The notes: generated from the letters alone by a model not told the origin. 64,000 nucleotides of DNA from Streptomyces sp. NBC_00358 (GCF_036099295.1 NZ_CP107976.1:2542001-2606000); one strand, 5' to 3'. Shown: positions 34,312 through 43,243, counted from the first letter of the stretch. Program-made: numbers and translations.

Positions 34312-35634
34312 TTACGCGCGGCCCGCGGCCTTCTGGCTCTTGCGCGAGACGGAGTCGATGACGACCGCGCCCAGGAGCACCGCGCCAGTGATCATGTACT
34401 GGATCGAGGTGTTCATGTTGAGCAGGTCGAGACCGGTCTGGATCGACTGGATGACCAGCATGCCCAGGAGGGCCGACCAAACGTTTCCGCGGCCACCGAA
34501 GAGGCTCGTACCACCGATGACGGCCGCCGCGATGGCGAGCATCAGCGTGTTGCCGCCACCGGCGTTCAGCGTGGCGCTCGCGGTCTGACCGGCGAAGAAC
34601 ATACCGCCGACCGCCGCGAAACCGCCGGAGATGGCGAAGACGGTGATGCGGACCATGGACACGCTGATACCGGCTCGGCGAGCCGCCTCGATGCCACCGC
34701 CGACCGCGAAGATCTTGCGGCCGTACGTGGTGCGGCGCAGCACGAAGTCGACGATCACCAGGGAGGCGAGGAAGATCACCAGGGCGTTGGAGACACCGGA
34801 GGCGTTGTTCAGCACGGCGGCGGCGACGAAGGACGCCACGGCGAGCGCTCCGACGCGCAGCAGGATCTCGCTGGTGGGCCGGAAGGGCACACCGGCGGAC
34901 CGGCGGCGGCGCTGGTCGATGAACGAGCCGATCAGCATGGACGCGACACCGAGGCCGGCCAGCAGGTAGGCACCGATGACGGCCTGGCCCATGAAGAAGG
35001 AGCTCTGGCCGAGCAGGTACACCGGGCCGCTGTCGGCCGGGATGTTGATCGTGCCGCTCGAACCGAGCAGCCACAGCATCAGGCCGTTCCAGCCCAGGAA
35101 GCCGGCCAGCGTCACGACGAAGGCGGGCACGCCGATCCTGGCGAAGAACCAGCCCTGCATCGCGCCGATGACGGCACCGGTCAGGACGGTCAGGAACAGC
35201 GCCAGCCAGGGGTTCACGCCGTGGTTGACCACGAACACCGCGAACACCGTGGAGGCGAGGCCGCTGACCGAGCCGACGGAGAGGTCGATCTCACCGAGCA
35301 GCAGGACGAACACCAGGCCGATGGCCAGCATGCCGGTGGCCGACATGAAGTAGCTGATGTTCGACAGGTTGTCGGCGCTGAGGAACCGGCTGTTCTGCGT
35401 CTGGAAGATCGTCCAGATGATGATCAGGCCGATGAAGACCGGCAGCGAGCCCAGCTCGCCGCCCTTGATCTTGCGCTTGAACTCGGTGACGTAGCCCTTG
35501 AGGCCCTCTTCGCGGACCAGCAGACGCGGGTCCACGACCGACACGGGAGCGGCAGTGGGGTCGTCGGAGGGAGCCACCGTGTTCTGGTGCTCCACCTCGG
35601 CCTCCGCCTTGGAAACCTTGGACGTGTCGCTCAC
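34312..35634 (-). CDS. xylH: Sugar ABC transporter permease (xylose type)
   Basis: 440 aa from GTG 35634, overlapping the xylG stop (GTGA). A hydrophilic N-terminal 60 residues is followed by about ten helices of the ribose/xylose permease (BPD_transp_2) family, with GEIDLSVGSVSGLAS and the C-terminal AVIGGTSLFGGRGNVWSALLG. The gene is third in the order xylF-xylG-xylH, which I recall as SCO6009-6011 in S. coelicolor, next to the Rok7B7 regulator. Xylose as substrate is inferred from that synteny. Confidence 0.92.
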   Translation of the reverse strand: MSDTSKVSKAEAEVEHQNTVAPSDDPTAAPVSVVDPRLLVREEGLKGYVTEFKRKIKGGELGSLPVFIGLIIIWTIFQTQNSRFLSADNLSNISYFMSATGMLAIGLVFVLLLGEIDLSVGSVSGLASTVFAVFVVNHGVNPWLALFLTVLTGAVIGAMQGWFFARIGVPAFVVTLAGFLGWNGLMLWLLGSSGTINIPADSGPVYLLGQSSFFMGQAVIGAYLLAGLGVASMLIGSFIDQRRRRSAGVPFRPTSEILLRVGALAVASFVAAAVLNNASGVSNALVIFLASLVIVDFVLRRTTYGRKIFAVGGGIEAARRAGISVSMVRITVFAISGGFAAVGGMFFAGQTASATLNAGGGNTLMLAIAAAVIGGTSLFGGRGNVWSALLGMLVIQSIQTGLDLLNMNTSIQYMITGAVLLGAVVIDSVSRKSQKAAGRA

Positions 35635-36413
35635 TTTGCGGCCTCCGTGTTGCGACGCCCCGCACGACGGGTCACGGCGTTGTCCGTGGCTCCGGTGATC
35701 GCGGCGATGATCTCTTCGTGGCTGGTGTCCTTCACGGAGAAGGAGCCGTTGTTCTTGCCCAGGCGCAGGACGGCGACGGTGTCCGCGACGGCCTTCACGT
35801 CAGCCATGTTGTGGCTGATGAGAATGACGCCGAGGTTGCGCTCGCGCAGCCGCTCGACCAGGTCGAGGACCTGCGCGGTCTGCTCGACACCGAGCGCGGC
35901 GGTCGGCTCGTCGAGGATGACGACCTTGGGGTCGCCGATGAGGGCGCGGGCGATGGCCACGACCTGGCGCTGACCGCCGGAAAGGCTCGCGATCGGGATA
36001 CGCACGCTCGGGATGCGGATGGAGAGTGTGCTGAGCAGCTCACGCGCTTTCTGCTCCATCGTGACCTCGTCGATGACGCCGCGGTGCAGCAGCTCACGAC
36101 CGAGGTAGAGGTTGCCGACCACGTCGAGGTTGTCGCACAGGGCGAGGTCCTGGTAGACGGTCGCGACGCCGAGTCCCTGGGCGTCGTGCGGCTTGTTGAT
36201 GCTGACGGGCTGGCCGTCCCACTCGATGACGCCTTCATCGATGGGGTGGACGCCCGCAATGGTCTTGACCAGGGTGGACTTTCCTGCGCCGTTGTCGCCC
36301 ACGAGGGCGACCACTTCTCCGGGGTGGACCTCCAGCTCTACATCGGTGAGTGCCTGCACAGCACCGAATCGCTTGGAGACTCCGCGCAACGCCAGCACGG
36401 GCGTAGCGGACAC
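35631..36413 (-). CDS. xylG: Sugar ABC transporter ATP-binding protein (single domain)
   Basis: 260 aa from GTG 36413, chosen because AAGGAG sits nine bases upstream; an in-frame ATG at 36422 lies directly on that site. It has one ABC domain: Walker A GDNGAGKSTLVK, Q-loop ATVYQDLAL, signature SLSGGQRQVVAIARAL, Walker B VVILDEPTAALG and H-loop ISHN. E. coli XylG has two fused ABC domains (about 500 aa); this half-size form is the usual actinobacterial version. It powers sugar uptake together with XylH. Confidence 0.93.
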   Translation of the reverse strand: MSATPVLALRGVSKRFGAVQALTDVELEVHPGEVVALVGDNGAGKSTLVKTIAGVHPIDEGVIEWDGQPVSINKPHDAQGLGVATVYQDLALCDNLDVVGNLYLGRELLHRGVIDEVTMEQKARELLSTLSIRIPSVRIPIASLSGGQRQVVAIARALIGDPKVVILDEPTAALGVEQTAQVLDLVERLRERNLGVILISHNMADVKAVADTVAVLRLGKNNGSFSVKDTSHEEIIAAITGATDNAVTRRAGRRNTEAAK

Positions 36414-36481
36414 GTGAACCATCTCCTTCGCCGCCTGACCGGCGGGGATGCCGCGCTCGAACAAACCGGCGCGGAGGGATG

Positions 36482-36536
36482 TGCGAAATGCACAAGGTTT
36501 ACAAGATGAACATGCGCGAATCCGCTGCATTTCGCA
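36482..36536. promoter_or_regulatory. 11-bp inverted repeats upstream of xylG
   Basis: TGCGAAATGCA (36482-36492) and TGCATTTCGCA (36526-36536) are exact complements 33 bp apart, in an AT-rich block 69-123 bp before xylG. They could be paired operator half-sites for an internal promoter or the base of an RNA fold. Confidence 0.5.
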
Positions 36537-36621
36537 ACGGATCCATCCGACGCCCACCCCGCAGCGGGGTATTTAGGTGGGGCAGGCGTCGGACAGGTTC
36601 GCGAGACCGCAGAGCGGTCGA

Positions 36622-36661
36622 GTCCCGGGCGGCCGTCCGTTGTACGGAGGCCGCCCGGGAC
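36622..36661 (-). terminator. Intercistronic hairpin between xylF and xylG
   Basis: GTCCCGGGCGGCC pairs with GGCCGCCCGGGAC, with an inner TCCG/CGGA helix and a TTGTA loop. It starts 8 bp after the xylF stop. This is typical of partial termination or 3'-end protection that lets the binding protein be made in excess over the membrane parts. Confidence 0.8.
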
Positions 36662-36669
36662 CGGGGTGA

Positions 36670-37773
36670 CTACTGAAGGCCGGCAGCCTTGCAGGCCTTG
36701 GCGAAGTCCGCGGTGCAGATGTCGGCGACGGTGTAGAGACCGTCCTTGACGACCGTGTCCTTGATGTTGGCCTTGGTGACCGAGACCGGGACGAGGAGCT
36801 GCGAGGGCACCTTGTCGCCGGAGCCGCTGGTCAGGGTCTGGTTGGCCAGGGACTTGATGTCCTTGTTGGTCAGCAGGTTGACCGCGAGCTGGGCAGCGGC
36901 GTCCGCCTCCGGCTTGAAGGCCTTGTAGACCGTGGAGGACTGGGTGCCGGCGACGAGGCGCTGGATACCCGCGAGCTCGGCGTCCTGACCCGTCAGCGGG
37001 ATGCCGCTGATCTTCGCACCCTTGAGGGTGTTGGCGATGCCACCGGCCATGCCGTCGTTGGCGGAGTAGACGCCCGCGATGTTCTTGGCACCGAGCTGCG
37101 TGATGGCAGCCGACATCTTCTGAGCGGCGACGGTGTCCTTCCAGAGACCGGACTGCTCGTACGCGATGTTGACCTTGCCGTCGAGGGCCTTGTGGGCACC
37201 CGCCTTGAACTGACCGGCGTTCGGGTCGGCGTCGTCACCGTTGATCATGACGATCTTCGACTTCGGGGTCGCCTTGGAGCCGAGCGAGGTGAGGAGCGCC
37301 TGGCCCTGGAGCTCGCCGACCTTCTCGTTGTCGAAGGAGACGTAGGCCGAGACCGGACCCTGGGCGAGGCGGTCGTACGCGACGACCTTGATGCCCTTGT
37401 TGACCGCGGTCTGGATCGAGGACTTGATCGCGGCCGAGTCCTGCGCGCTGATCACGAGGACCTTGACGCCCTGGGTGATCATCGTGCTGACCTGCTGGGC
37501 CTGCTTGGCGGCGTCACCGGCCGCGTTCGCGTACTGGACCTTGCAGTCCGGGCACAGCTCCTTGACCTTCGAGACGAAGAGCGGGTGGTCGAACTTCTCG
37601 TAGCGGGCGGTGACGCTGTCGGGGAGCAGGAGACCGATGGTCTTGCTGCCCGAGGAAGAGCTGCTGCTGCTGTCGCTGGAGCTCTTGTCGCCGGCCTTGC
37701 CACAAGCGGCCACCGAGAGGGCCATGGAAACAGCGGCGGTACCGATGACGACTCTACGCATCGTGTTGTTCAT
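36670..37773 (-). CDS. xylF: Sugar ABC transporter substrate-binding lipoprotein
   Basis: 367 aa from ATG 37773 with GGGAGG eight bases upstream. The signal peptide ends in lipobox VAAC, then a Ser-rich spacer, then a periplasmic-binding-protein type I fold of the xylose/ribose class (IGLLLPDSVTARYEKFDHP, VISAQDSAAIKSS, NGDDADPNAGQFKAGA). It captures the sugar at the cell surface for XylGH. A Rok7B7-type motif lies 75-87 bp upstream of its start, and a strong hairpin follows the gene. Confidence 0.93.
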   Translation of the reverse strand: MNNTMRRVVIGTAAVSMALSVAACGKAGDKSSSDSSSSSSSGSKTIGLLLPDSVTARYEKFDHPLFVSKVKELCPDCKVQYANAAGDAAKQAQQVSTMITQGVKVLVISAQDSAAIKSSIQTAVNKGIKVVAYDRLAQGPVSAYVSFDNEKVGELQGQALLTSLGSKATPKSKIVMINGDDADPNAGQFKAGAHKALDGKVNIAYEQSGLWKDTVAAQKMSAAITQLGAKNIAGVYSANDGMAGGIANTLKGAKISGIPLTGQDAELAGIQRLVAGTQSSTVYKAFKPEADAAAQLAVNLLTNKDIKSLANQTLTSGSGDKVPSQLLVPVSVTKANIKDTVVKDGLYTVADICTADFAKACKAAGLQ

Positions 37774-37847
37774 TGGTGGTGCCTCCCTGACAGGGCCGCA
37801 ACGCTGCGGCCGAGGTGGTTTGGAGTCAACTCGGCCGCTCGTGCGAC

Positions 37848-37860
37848 GTCAAGAAGTAAA
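37848..37860 (-). promoter_or_regulatory. Rok7B7-like operator upstream of xylF
   Basis: On the minus strand TTTACTTCTTGAC fits, at every position, the consensus TTKAMKHSTTSAV that I recall for S. coelicolor Rok7B7. It overlaps the small inverted repeat AAGTAAATACTT (37854-37865) and lies in the gap between the ROK gene and xylF. The consensus is from memory. Confidence 0.65.
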
Positions 37861-37894
37861 TACTTAACGGGTTGGCAACGGCGTGTTTCGTTCT

Positions 37895-39106
37895 CTAAGT
37901 GAAGGCAGGTGTAACGGCAGACAGAGACCCGTCCAAAAGGGTCGAATCGCCCATCTCGCTGAGTGCGAGAGCCAGCGCTCCGAGCACCTCCGCACGGCCC
38001 CCGAGCGCCCCTGGCAACACCGAGAGTTGACGTGCGGCACTGGGGATCGCGTAGCGGCCGACAGACTCCCTGATGGGCCCGAGAACGAGCTCACCGGCCT
38101 CGGCGAGATCGCCACCGAGGACCACCCGGCTCGGGTTCAGCAAATTACAGAGATTCGCGACTCCACTGCCGATATGTCGGCCGACGTCGGCGATCACGCG
38201 ACGGCAGCCCGGATCTCCGTCCCGCGCCAGCCTGACCACGCCTTCCATGGTCAGATCGGTCCCGTGGCTCGACTGGAGGAGCGGCAGCACATAGCGCGCC
38301 GCCGCGAAGGTCTCCAGGCAGCCGCGGTTGCCGCAACGGCAGACGGGGCCGGATTCATCAAGTGTAATATGCCCGATTTCTCCCGCCGTGCCACCCGGAC
38401 CGCGATAGATCTTGCCCTCTATCACCAGGCCCGCGCCGACACCGCTCGCGACCTTGATGTACGCGAGGTCCCTGACCCCGCGCCCGCTGCCCCAGACCAT
38501 CTCGCCGAGCGCGCCCAGATTGGCGTCGTTGTCCACGTACACGGGCACGCCGAGCCGCCCCCGCAGCTCCTCGGCGGGCCTCGCGCCGGTCCACCCCGGC
38601 AGGATCGAGGTGGACCCCAGGGTCCCCGATTCCACGTCGATGGGGCCCGGCACGCCGAGGCCCACGCCCGCGACCTTGGAGCGGTCGACACCGGTCGCCT
38701 CGATCAGACGGCTGACCAGCTCCTCGGCCCGGTCGAAACCCTGCGCGGCGGACGCGTCCACATCCAGCGGCTCGGACTCCTCCGCCAGCACCTGATGGGC
38801 CAGGTTCCCGACCGCGACACGCAGGTGGGTATGCCCGAAGTCGACACCGATGACGATGCCGGCGTCGCCGCTCAAGGACACGCTGCGCGCCCTGCGGCCG
38901 CCGGCCGAAGTGGGTGTGACCTCGACCGTTCCACCGTCCTTGAGTTCGCGAACGATATTGGAAACGGTCGCGGCCGACAGGCCCGTCGACCTCGCGATCT
39001 CCGCCTGCGTGAGCGAGCCCGCCAGCCGCACCGCCCGCACGACGCGTTCCAGATTGGCTCGGTGCAGCGAAGACTGCGACCCCGGAGTCTCCATCGACTC
39101 ATCCAC
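37895..39106 (-). CDS. rok7B7: ROK-family transcriptional regulator (Rok7B7-like)
   Basis: 403 aa; the start could also be four codons later (METPGSQSS). An N-terminal winged helix (about 12-75, LTQAEIARSTGLSAATVSNI) is joined to a ROK sugar-kinase-like domain with GVDFGHTHLRVAVG, the ExGH-type region GGTAGEIGHITL and the zinc motif CRCGNRGCLE. In S. coelicolor the orthologue, as I recall SCO6008, controls xylFGH, carbon catabolite repression and antibiotic production. Its position between the ngc and xyl transporters fits such a sugar-responsive switch. Whether it still phosphorylates sugar is unclear. Confidence 0.92.
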   Translation of the reverse strand: MDESMETPGSQSSLHRANLERVVRAVRLAGSLTQAEIARSTGLSAATVSNIVRELKDGGTVEVTPTSAGGRRARSVSLSGDAGIVIGVDFGHTHLRVAVGNLAHQVLAEESEPLDVDASAAQGFDRAEELVSRLIEATGVDRSKVAGVGLGVPGPIDVESGTLGSTSILPGWTGARPAEELRGRLGVPVYVDNDANLGALGEMVWGSGRGVRDLAYIKVASGVGAGLVIEGKIYRGPGGTAGEIGHITLDESGPVCRCGNRGCLETFAAARYVLPLLQSSHGTDLTMEGVVRLARDGDPGCRRVIADVGRHIGSGVANLCNLLNPSRVVLGGDLAEAGELVLGPIRESVGRYAIPSAARQLSVLPGALGGRAEVLGALALALSEMGDSTLLDGSLSAVTPAFT

Positions 39107-39284
39107 TCCTGCCCTCAGCCGGGCGGCCCCGATGCCACCCGTGTGATCTGGGTCACGCCAACGGGACCCCGGTCACTTACAAGTTGTGAACTCCAAGCTC
39201 CGCTGAACGGGTTACCGCAGTCAAGTCCTTGACGAAAATCGGGTCTGTCCTCAGGTTCGGTTTCCGGCCGCCCCCGGACACGCG

Positions 39285-39313
39285 TGCGCCACCCCCGGGG
39301 CGGAGGTGGCGCA
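39285..39313 (-). terminator. Terminator after ngcG
   Basis: TGCGCCACC and GGTGGCGCA arms around a GC-rich 11-base loop, 22 bp after the ngcG stop, separating the ngc operon from the ROK gene. Confidence 0.7.
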
Positions 39314-39334
39314 GGCGAGGAAGGAGTCGAATCG

Positions 39335-40273
39335 TTACTTGAGGGTCGCCGAGGTGAGGCCCGCCTGGACCTGCCGCTGGAAGGACAGGTAGACGATCAG
39401 CATGGGGATCATCGCGATCGTCACGCCGGCGAACAGGACGGGAAGATCGGTGGCGTACCCCTGCTGCTGCTGGAGCTGGATCAGTCCCTGGGTCAGAACG
39501 TAGCGTTCCGGATCCGAACTGGTCTGAGGCTGCATCAGTACCGACGGCAGGATGTACTGGTTCCACTGGCCCAGGACGTTGAAGATGCCGACGCTGAGCA
39601 GTCCGGGCTTGGCCATCGGCAGCATCACCTGGAAGAACGCCCGGGTGTGCGAGGCCCCGTCGAGCACCGCCGCCTCGAAGACCGCCGTCGGAAGTGTCCG
39701 GAAAAAGGCGTGCATGAAGAACACCGTGAACGGCAGAGAGTAGGCCACGTACACCAGGATCAGACCTTGGTACGTGTTCAACATGTCGAGACGTTTGACC
39801 ATGAAGAACAGCGGCACCAGGGCCAGGAAGACGGGGAACATGGCCCCGCCGACGAAGAAGTAGTACACGAGCCGGTTGCCCGGGAACTCGTAGCGGGCCA
39901 GGACGTACGCCGCCATCGCGCCGAGGAGCATGGTCAGCGGGACGGAGAAGACCAGCACGATCAGGGTGTTGGCGAAGTAGTCGCCGATGCCCTTGTTCCA
40001 GGCCCGGGTGAAGACGTCGAACTGCCAGTTGGAGGGCCAGCCGAGGGCCGACCCGCCGATCTGCGCGTCGGTCTTGAAGGAGCTCAGGACCAGCCAGAGC
40101 AGCGGCAGGATGATCAGGATCGCCCACAGGGCGAGGAACCCGTGCGAGAAGACGTTGAGGGCCATGCCCTCGGTGCGCTTGTCACCCGGCCGGGGCGGGG
40201 CCTTCCTTGCGTTTCGTTGCGGGGGTACTCCGGCGCCGTCGACCTTCGCCGGCTGCGTGATGGGTGCGCTCAT
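39335..40273 (-). CDS. ngcG: Carbohydrate ABC transporter permease (MalG type)
   Basis: 312 aa, six helices after a polar N-terminus of about 45 residues. The EAA loop that contacts the ATPase is EAAVLDGASHTRAFFQVMLP. It is the third gene of ngcEFG, which I recall as SCO6005-6007, an N,N'-diacetylchitobiose/GlcNAc importer in Streptomyces. No ATPase gene is present, which fits use of the shared MsiK-type ATPase encoded elsewhere. It begins 15 bp after ngcF. Confidence 0.88.
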   Translation of the reverse strand: MSAPITQPAKVDGAGVPPQRNARKAPPRPGDKRTEGMALNVFSHGFLALWAILIILPLLWLVLSSFKTDAQIGGSALGWPSNWQFDVFTRAWNKGIGDYFANTLIVLVFSVPLTMLLGAMAAYVLARYEFPGNRLVYYFFVGGAMFPVFLALVPLFFMVKRLDMLNTYQGLILVYVAYSLPFTVFFMHAFFRTLPTAVFEAAVLDGASHTRAFFQVMLPMAKPGLLSVGIFNVLGQWNQYILPSVLMQPQTSSDPERYVLTQGLIQLQQQQGYATDLPVLFAGVTIAMIPMLIVYLSFQRQVQAGLTSATLK

Positions 40274-40288
40274 AGTCGTGTCTCCCGC

Positions 40289-41221
40289 TCAGAACTCGAT
40301 GCGCTCGCGGCGGGTGGCGCGCAGCGTGACCACGGACAGGATCAGGGTGAGAAGGAGCATGACGACGCCCATGGCGCAGGCGTAACCGCTCTTCCCGAAG
40401 TAGAGGAAGTTGCGCATCATGACGTTCGCCATGACTTCGCTGTGGTGGTCGGGCCCGCCGCCGTAGCCGGTGCCCTGGGTCGTCGTCGAGACGAGGACGA
40501 ACATGTCCATCGCGATGATGCCCAGATAGACCCAGGCGGTCTGCACCGTGTCCCAGAGCAGGGGCAGGGTGACCCGGAAGAAGGTGTGGGCGCGGCTCGC
40601 GCCGTCCAGCAGCGCGGCCTCGTAGATGTCCCGCGGGATGGACTGCATGGCGGCGGAGAACAGCACCAGGTAGAAGCCGACGCCGTGCCAGACGACGACC
40701 GCCATCAGGCACCAGAGCACCAGGTTGGGCTCGTTCATCCACTCGACGGGGTTGTTCGCGTCGACCAGACCGAGCTTGATCAGTACACCGTTGAGCAGAC
40801 CGCCGCCGTCGCTGCGGTAGAGGGCCCCGAAGAGCACCGCCACGATCGCGAGCGACAGCACCTGCGGGAAGAAGTACACGATCTTGTAGAAGCGGGAGCC
40901 GGCGACGCCCTGTACGCCACCGGCGCCACCCCGCCCGCCCGCGTTCACCATGAAGGCGAAGAAGAGGGCGAGCAGGATGGTGATCACCGGGATGAACACC
41001 AGGAACAGGATGTTGTGCCAGATCGCTTCGAGGAATACGTCGTCCTGGAACAACGCCTTGTAATTGTCCAGGCCGACGAAACTGAACGTCTGCGACTGAC
41101 CCCTCCAGTCGGTGAAGGAGTAACCGATGGTCTGTATGTAAGGCCAGATCACGAAGATCAGATACAGCGCCAAAGGTGCGAGGAGAAACCCCGCGACGAA
41201 CCGGTACTGCCCTTTTCGCAT
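40289..41221 (-). CDS. ngcF: Carbohydrate ABC transporter permease (MalF type)
   Basis: 310 aa with six membrane helices (first at about 9-30, FVAGFLLAPLALYLIFVIW) and the EAA loop EAALLDGASRAHTFFRVTLP. It pairs with the downstream MalG-type permease to form the channel. A glycine-rich cytosolic or external insert (NAGGRGGAGGVQG) lies between helices 2 and 3. It starts 82 bp after ngcE, across a short array of 24-25 bp repeats. Confidence 0.88.
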   Translation of the reverse strand: MRKGQYRFVAGFLLAPLALYLIFVIWPYIQTIGYSFTDWRGQSQTFSFVGLDNYKALFQDDVFLEAIWHNILFLVFIPVITILLALFFAFMVNAGGRGGAGGVQGVAGSRFYKIVYFFPQVLSLAIVAVLFGALYRSDGGGLLNGVLIKLGLVDANNPVEWMNEPNLVLWCLMAVVVWHGVGFYLVLFSAAMQSIPRDIYEAALLDGASRAHTFFRVTLPLLWDTVQTAWVYLGIIAMDMFVLVSTTTQGTGYGGGPDHHSEVMANVMMRNFLYFGKSGYACAMGVVMLLLTLILSVVTLRATRRERIEF

Positions 41222-41236
41222 GGCATCCTGCCCTGG

Positions 41237-41310
41237 TGTTCCGGGTGTGCGTGACCCGGGTGTTCCGGAGTGCGCGTGACCCTGATGTTCCGGGTTTACG
41301 TGATCAGTCG
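41237..41310. repeat. Three 24-25 bp tandem repeats at the ngcE-ngcF junction
   Basis: Units begin at TGTTCC 41237, 41261 and 41286, and share a TGTTCCGG(G/A)-(T/G)TG-GCGTGACC core. The last one runs into the 3' end of ngcE. They may set the distance or RNA structure between the binding protein and permease cistrons. Confidence 0.7.
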
Positions 41311-42755
41311 CGGTGGTTCTTCTTGGACGCCGGGTCCTTGGCCGCCTTGTCGACCGCCGCCTGGGCCCGCTTCAGCCATTCCTTCGGCTGAATGCGCTTG
41401 GACATCAGCTCGTTGGACGCGTTCTGGATGGAGACGTCCATCTCGCTGTACCAGTTGGGGTACAGGAAGTTGAAGGTGTTGTCACCCGCCGCCTTGGAGG
41501 CGTCGACGGTGGACTGGGTACCGGGACGCAGGGTCACGCCTTCGGACACGGCGTCCTTGAGGATGGTGAGCGAGTTGGCCTTCTGCGCGAAGAGCGTCGA
41601 CCACTCCTTGGAGAGCATGGAGCGCATGAACTCCTTGGCCTCGGGCAGGTTCGCGGCCTTCGCCGGGATGATGAACGGCTCACCGGAGCCGGCCCGGATC
41701 GCCTCGAACGGCAGCTTGTCGCCGGGCAGGCTGGGCATCGGCATGAACTTCATGTCGAAGTCGGCCGGCGTCTGCTTGAGCTGCTCGTTCTCCAGCCAGG
41801 AGCCACAGGTGATGAACGCGGCCTTGTACTGGTTCCACCGGGTCTGTGACTCGGTGTGGGTGAGGCCGTTGGTGCCGGCCATCAAGTAGCCCTTTTCCAC
41901 GACCTCGTAGATGGCCTCGACGGCCGTCAGGGCGGCGTCGGACCCGACGAACGCCTTGGGGTCCAGGTTGTCGATCGCCTTCATGGCGTCCAGACCGCCG
42001 TTCTTGGCGATCAGGTCCATGATGGCGACGTTGATGTAGTACGGGTACTTGCCCTGGTGCGCGAGGCCGCCGATGCCCTGCGACTTGGCGTCCTTGCAGA
42101 TGGCGAGGAAGGCGTCCCAGGTCTTGGGCACCTCCCAGCCCTTCTCCTTGAAGAGCTTGCCGGAGTACCACAGCCCCCACACCGTGTAGATGTAGTTGAG
42201 GGACACGACCTTGCCGCCCTGCAGGCCCGGGTCGAGCGTGCCCGGGATCAGGGTGTCGCGGACCTTCTTGGTCGGGTCGTCGATGGACGGGGCGTCGAGG
42301 ACCGAGGCCAGGTCGAGCAGTTGGCCGCTCTTGAAGAGCACGTCCAGCTTGATCTGCTGGGCGCCCGAGTCGTCGACGATGTCCGGCGGGTTGCCGCCGT
42401 TGAAGCGCGGCTGGAGCTTGCCGGTGATCTCCTGGGTACCGGTGTGGGCGCTCTTGGAGCCCCACTTCTTGTCGAAGGCCGCTTCCCAGGCCTTGGCGTA
42501 GTCGTCGCCGTAGCCGCCCTTGAAGACGACGACGTCGAGCTTGCCGCCGCCCTTCTTCACGCCGAACGGGTTGTCCTTGCTGGTCTTGCCGGTGCCCTTG
42601 TCGCCGGAGTTGTCGTCACTGCCCCCGCCGCTCGCACATGCGGACAGGAAACTCATGGTCGGGACGGTGATCAGACCAAGTGCGGCCGACCTCTTGATGA
42701 GGTCACGGCGGCCGACACCCTCGGGGCTGCTGTTCTCGGCGGAAGTGGATCCCAT
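41304..42755 (-). CDS. ngcE: Carbohydrate ABC transporter solute-binding lipoprotein
   Basis: 483 aa from ATG 42755, with GAGG eight bases upstream; a TTG two codons earlier is less likely. The N-terminus has a twin-arginine motif (GRRDLIKRSAALG) followed by lipobox LSAC, so it is probably exported folded and lipid-anchored. The remainder is a type II binding protein of the MalE/NgcE class (FNGGNPPDIVDDSGAQQIKL, FIIPAKAANLPEAKEF). The S. coelicolor orthologue, as I recall, binds diacetylchitobiose with low affinity. A DasR-like site overlaps its likely promoter. Confidence 0.9.
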   Translation of the reverse strand: MGSTSAENSSPEGVGRRDLIKRSAALGLITVPTMSFLSACASGGGSDDNSGDKGTGKTSKDNPFGVKKGGGKLDVVVFKGGYGDDYAKAWEAAFDKKWGSKSAHTGTQEITGKLQPRFNGGNPPDIVDDSGAQQIKLDVLFKSGQLLDLASVLDAPSIDDPTKKVRDTLIPGTLDPGLQGGKVVSLNYIYTVWGLWYSGKLFKEKGWEVPKTWDAFLAICKDAKSQGIGGLAHQGKYPYYINVAIMDLIAKNGGLDAMKAIDNLDPKAFVGSDAALTAVEAIYEVVEKGYLMAGTNGLTHTESQTRWNQYKAAFITCGSWLENEQLKQTPADFDMKFMPMPSLPGDKLPFEAIRAGSGEPFIIPAKAANLPEAKEFMRSMLSKEWSTLFAQKANSLTILKDAVSEGVTLRPGTQSTVDASKAAGDNTFNFLYPNWYSEMDVSIQNASNELMSKRIQPKEWLKRAQAAVDKAAKDPASKKNHRD

Positions 42756-42957
42756 GCTCAAGTCCTCGCCTTCTCCAGGACTCAGGCGGTGAACCGGATC
42801 CTCCCCGGCACCGCGGTTAGGTCAAGCTGGGGTCGTGCATGGGGGATTCAGTGGGACGAATCGACGGTACGTGTATGCACCACGGTCCGTCGGCGCCCTC
42901 GGAATTCCCCCCTGGGTCCTGCCTGTCCGGCGCCAGTCGATCGACGGGCCGGACGCG

Positions 42958-42973
42958 ACAGGTATAGTCCACT
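42958..42973. promoter_or_regulatory. DasR-like (dre) site over the probable ngcE promoter
   Basis: ACAGGTATAGTCCACT matches 12 of 16 positions of the dre sequence AGTGGTCTAGACCACT as I recall it. On the minus strand a -10 TATACC (42961-42966) with TTGCTC 18 bp upstream overlaps it, so binding there would repress ngcE. The site lies about 203 bp before the ngcE start. Confidence 0.55.
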
Positions 42974-43157
42974 TCCCGCCAGCGGAGCAAGATCGAATGC
43001 AGGTTTGCCCGTCGGTCTTTTCCGAGTTGAGACCTCCCGGAAATATGGGGCACCCCCGGACCACCCCGGCGAAGATCCACAGGAGCCGACCTCCCGCAAT
43101 GAACTCAATGCACGGTTCGTCACGCGTCATTCACCCCGGATGCCACACCCGACACCC

Positions 43158-43219
43158 TTGACAGCACTGTCGACTTGGCGCCCCAATGGTCCTTGCGCTT
43201 CGAATCTGACAACGTTGTC
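43158..43219 (+). promoter_or_regulatory. GH92 promoter with two GACA-N4-TGTC operators
   Basis: A -35 TTGACA at 43158-43163 is embedded in the inverted repeat GACAGCACTGTC (43160-43171). A perfect palindrome, GACAACGTTGTC, follows at 43208-43219, downstream of the expected start site. A CG-centred palindrome of this kind is typical of LacI-family repressors. The -10 box is poor (CCCAAT around 43182). Confidence 0.65.
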
Positions 43220-43243
43220 CAGGTGCAGGGAGGGTGCTCGCGC

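Larger units (their letters stand above)
42756..43243. other. Divergent regulatory region between ngcE and the first GH92 gene
   Basis: 488 bp without a supported gene. It carries the DasR-like site and putative ngcE promoter near 42960, and the GH92 promoter with two GACA-N4-TGTC operators at 43160 and 43208. Confidence 0.6.
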
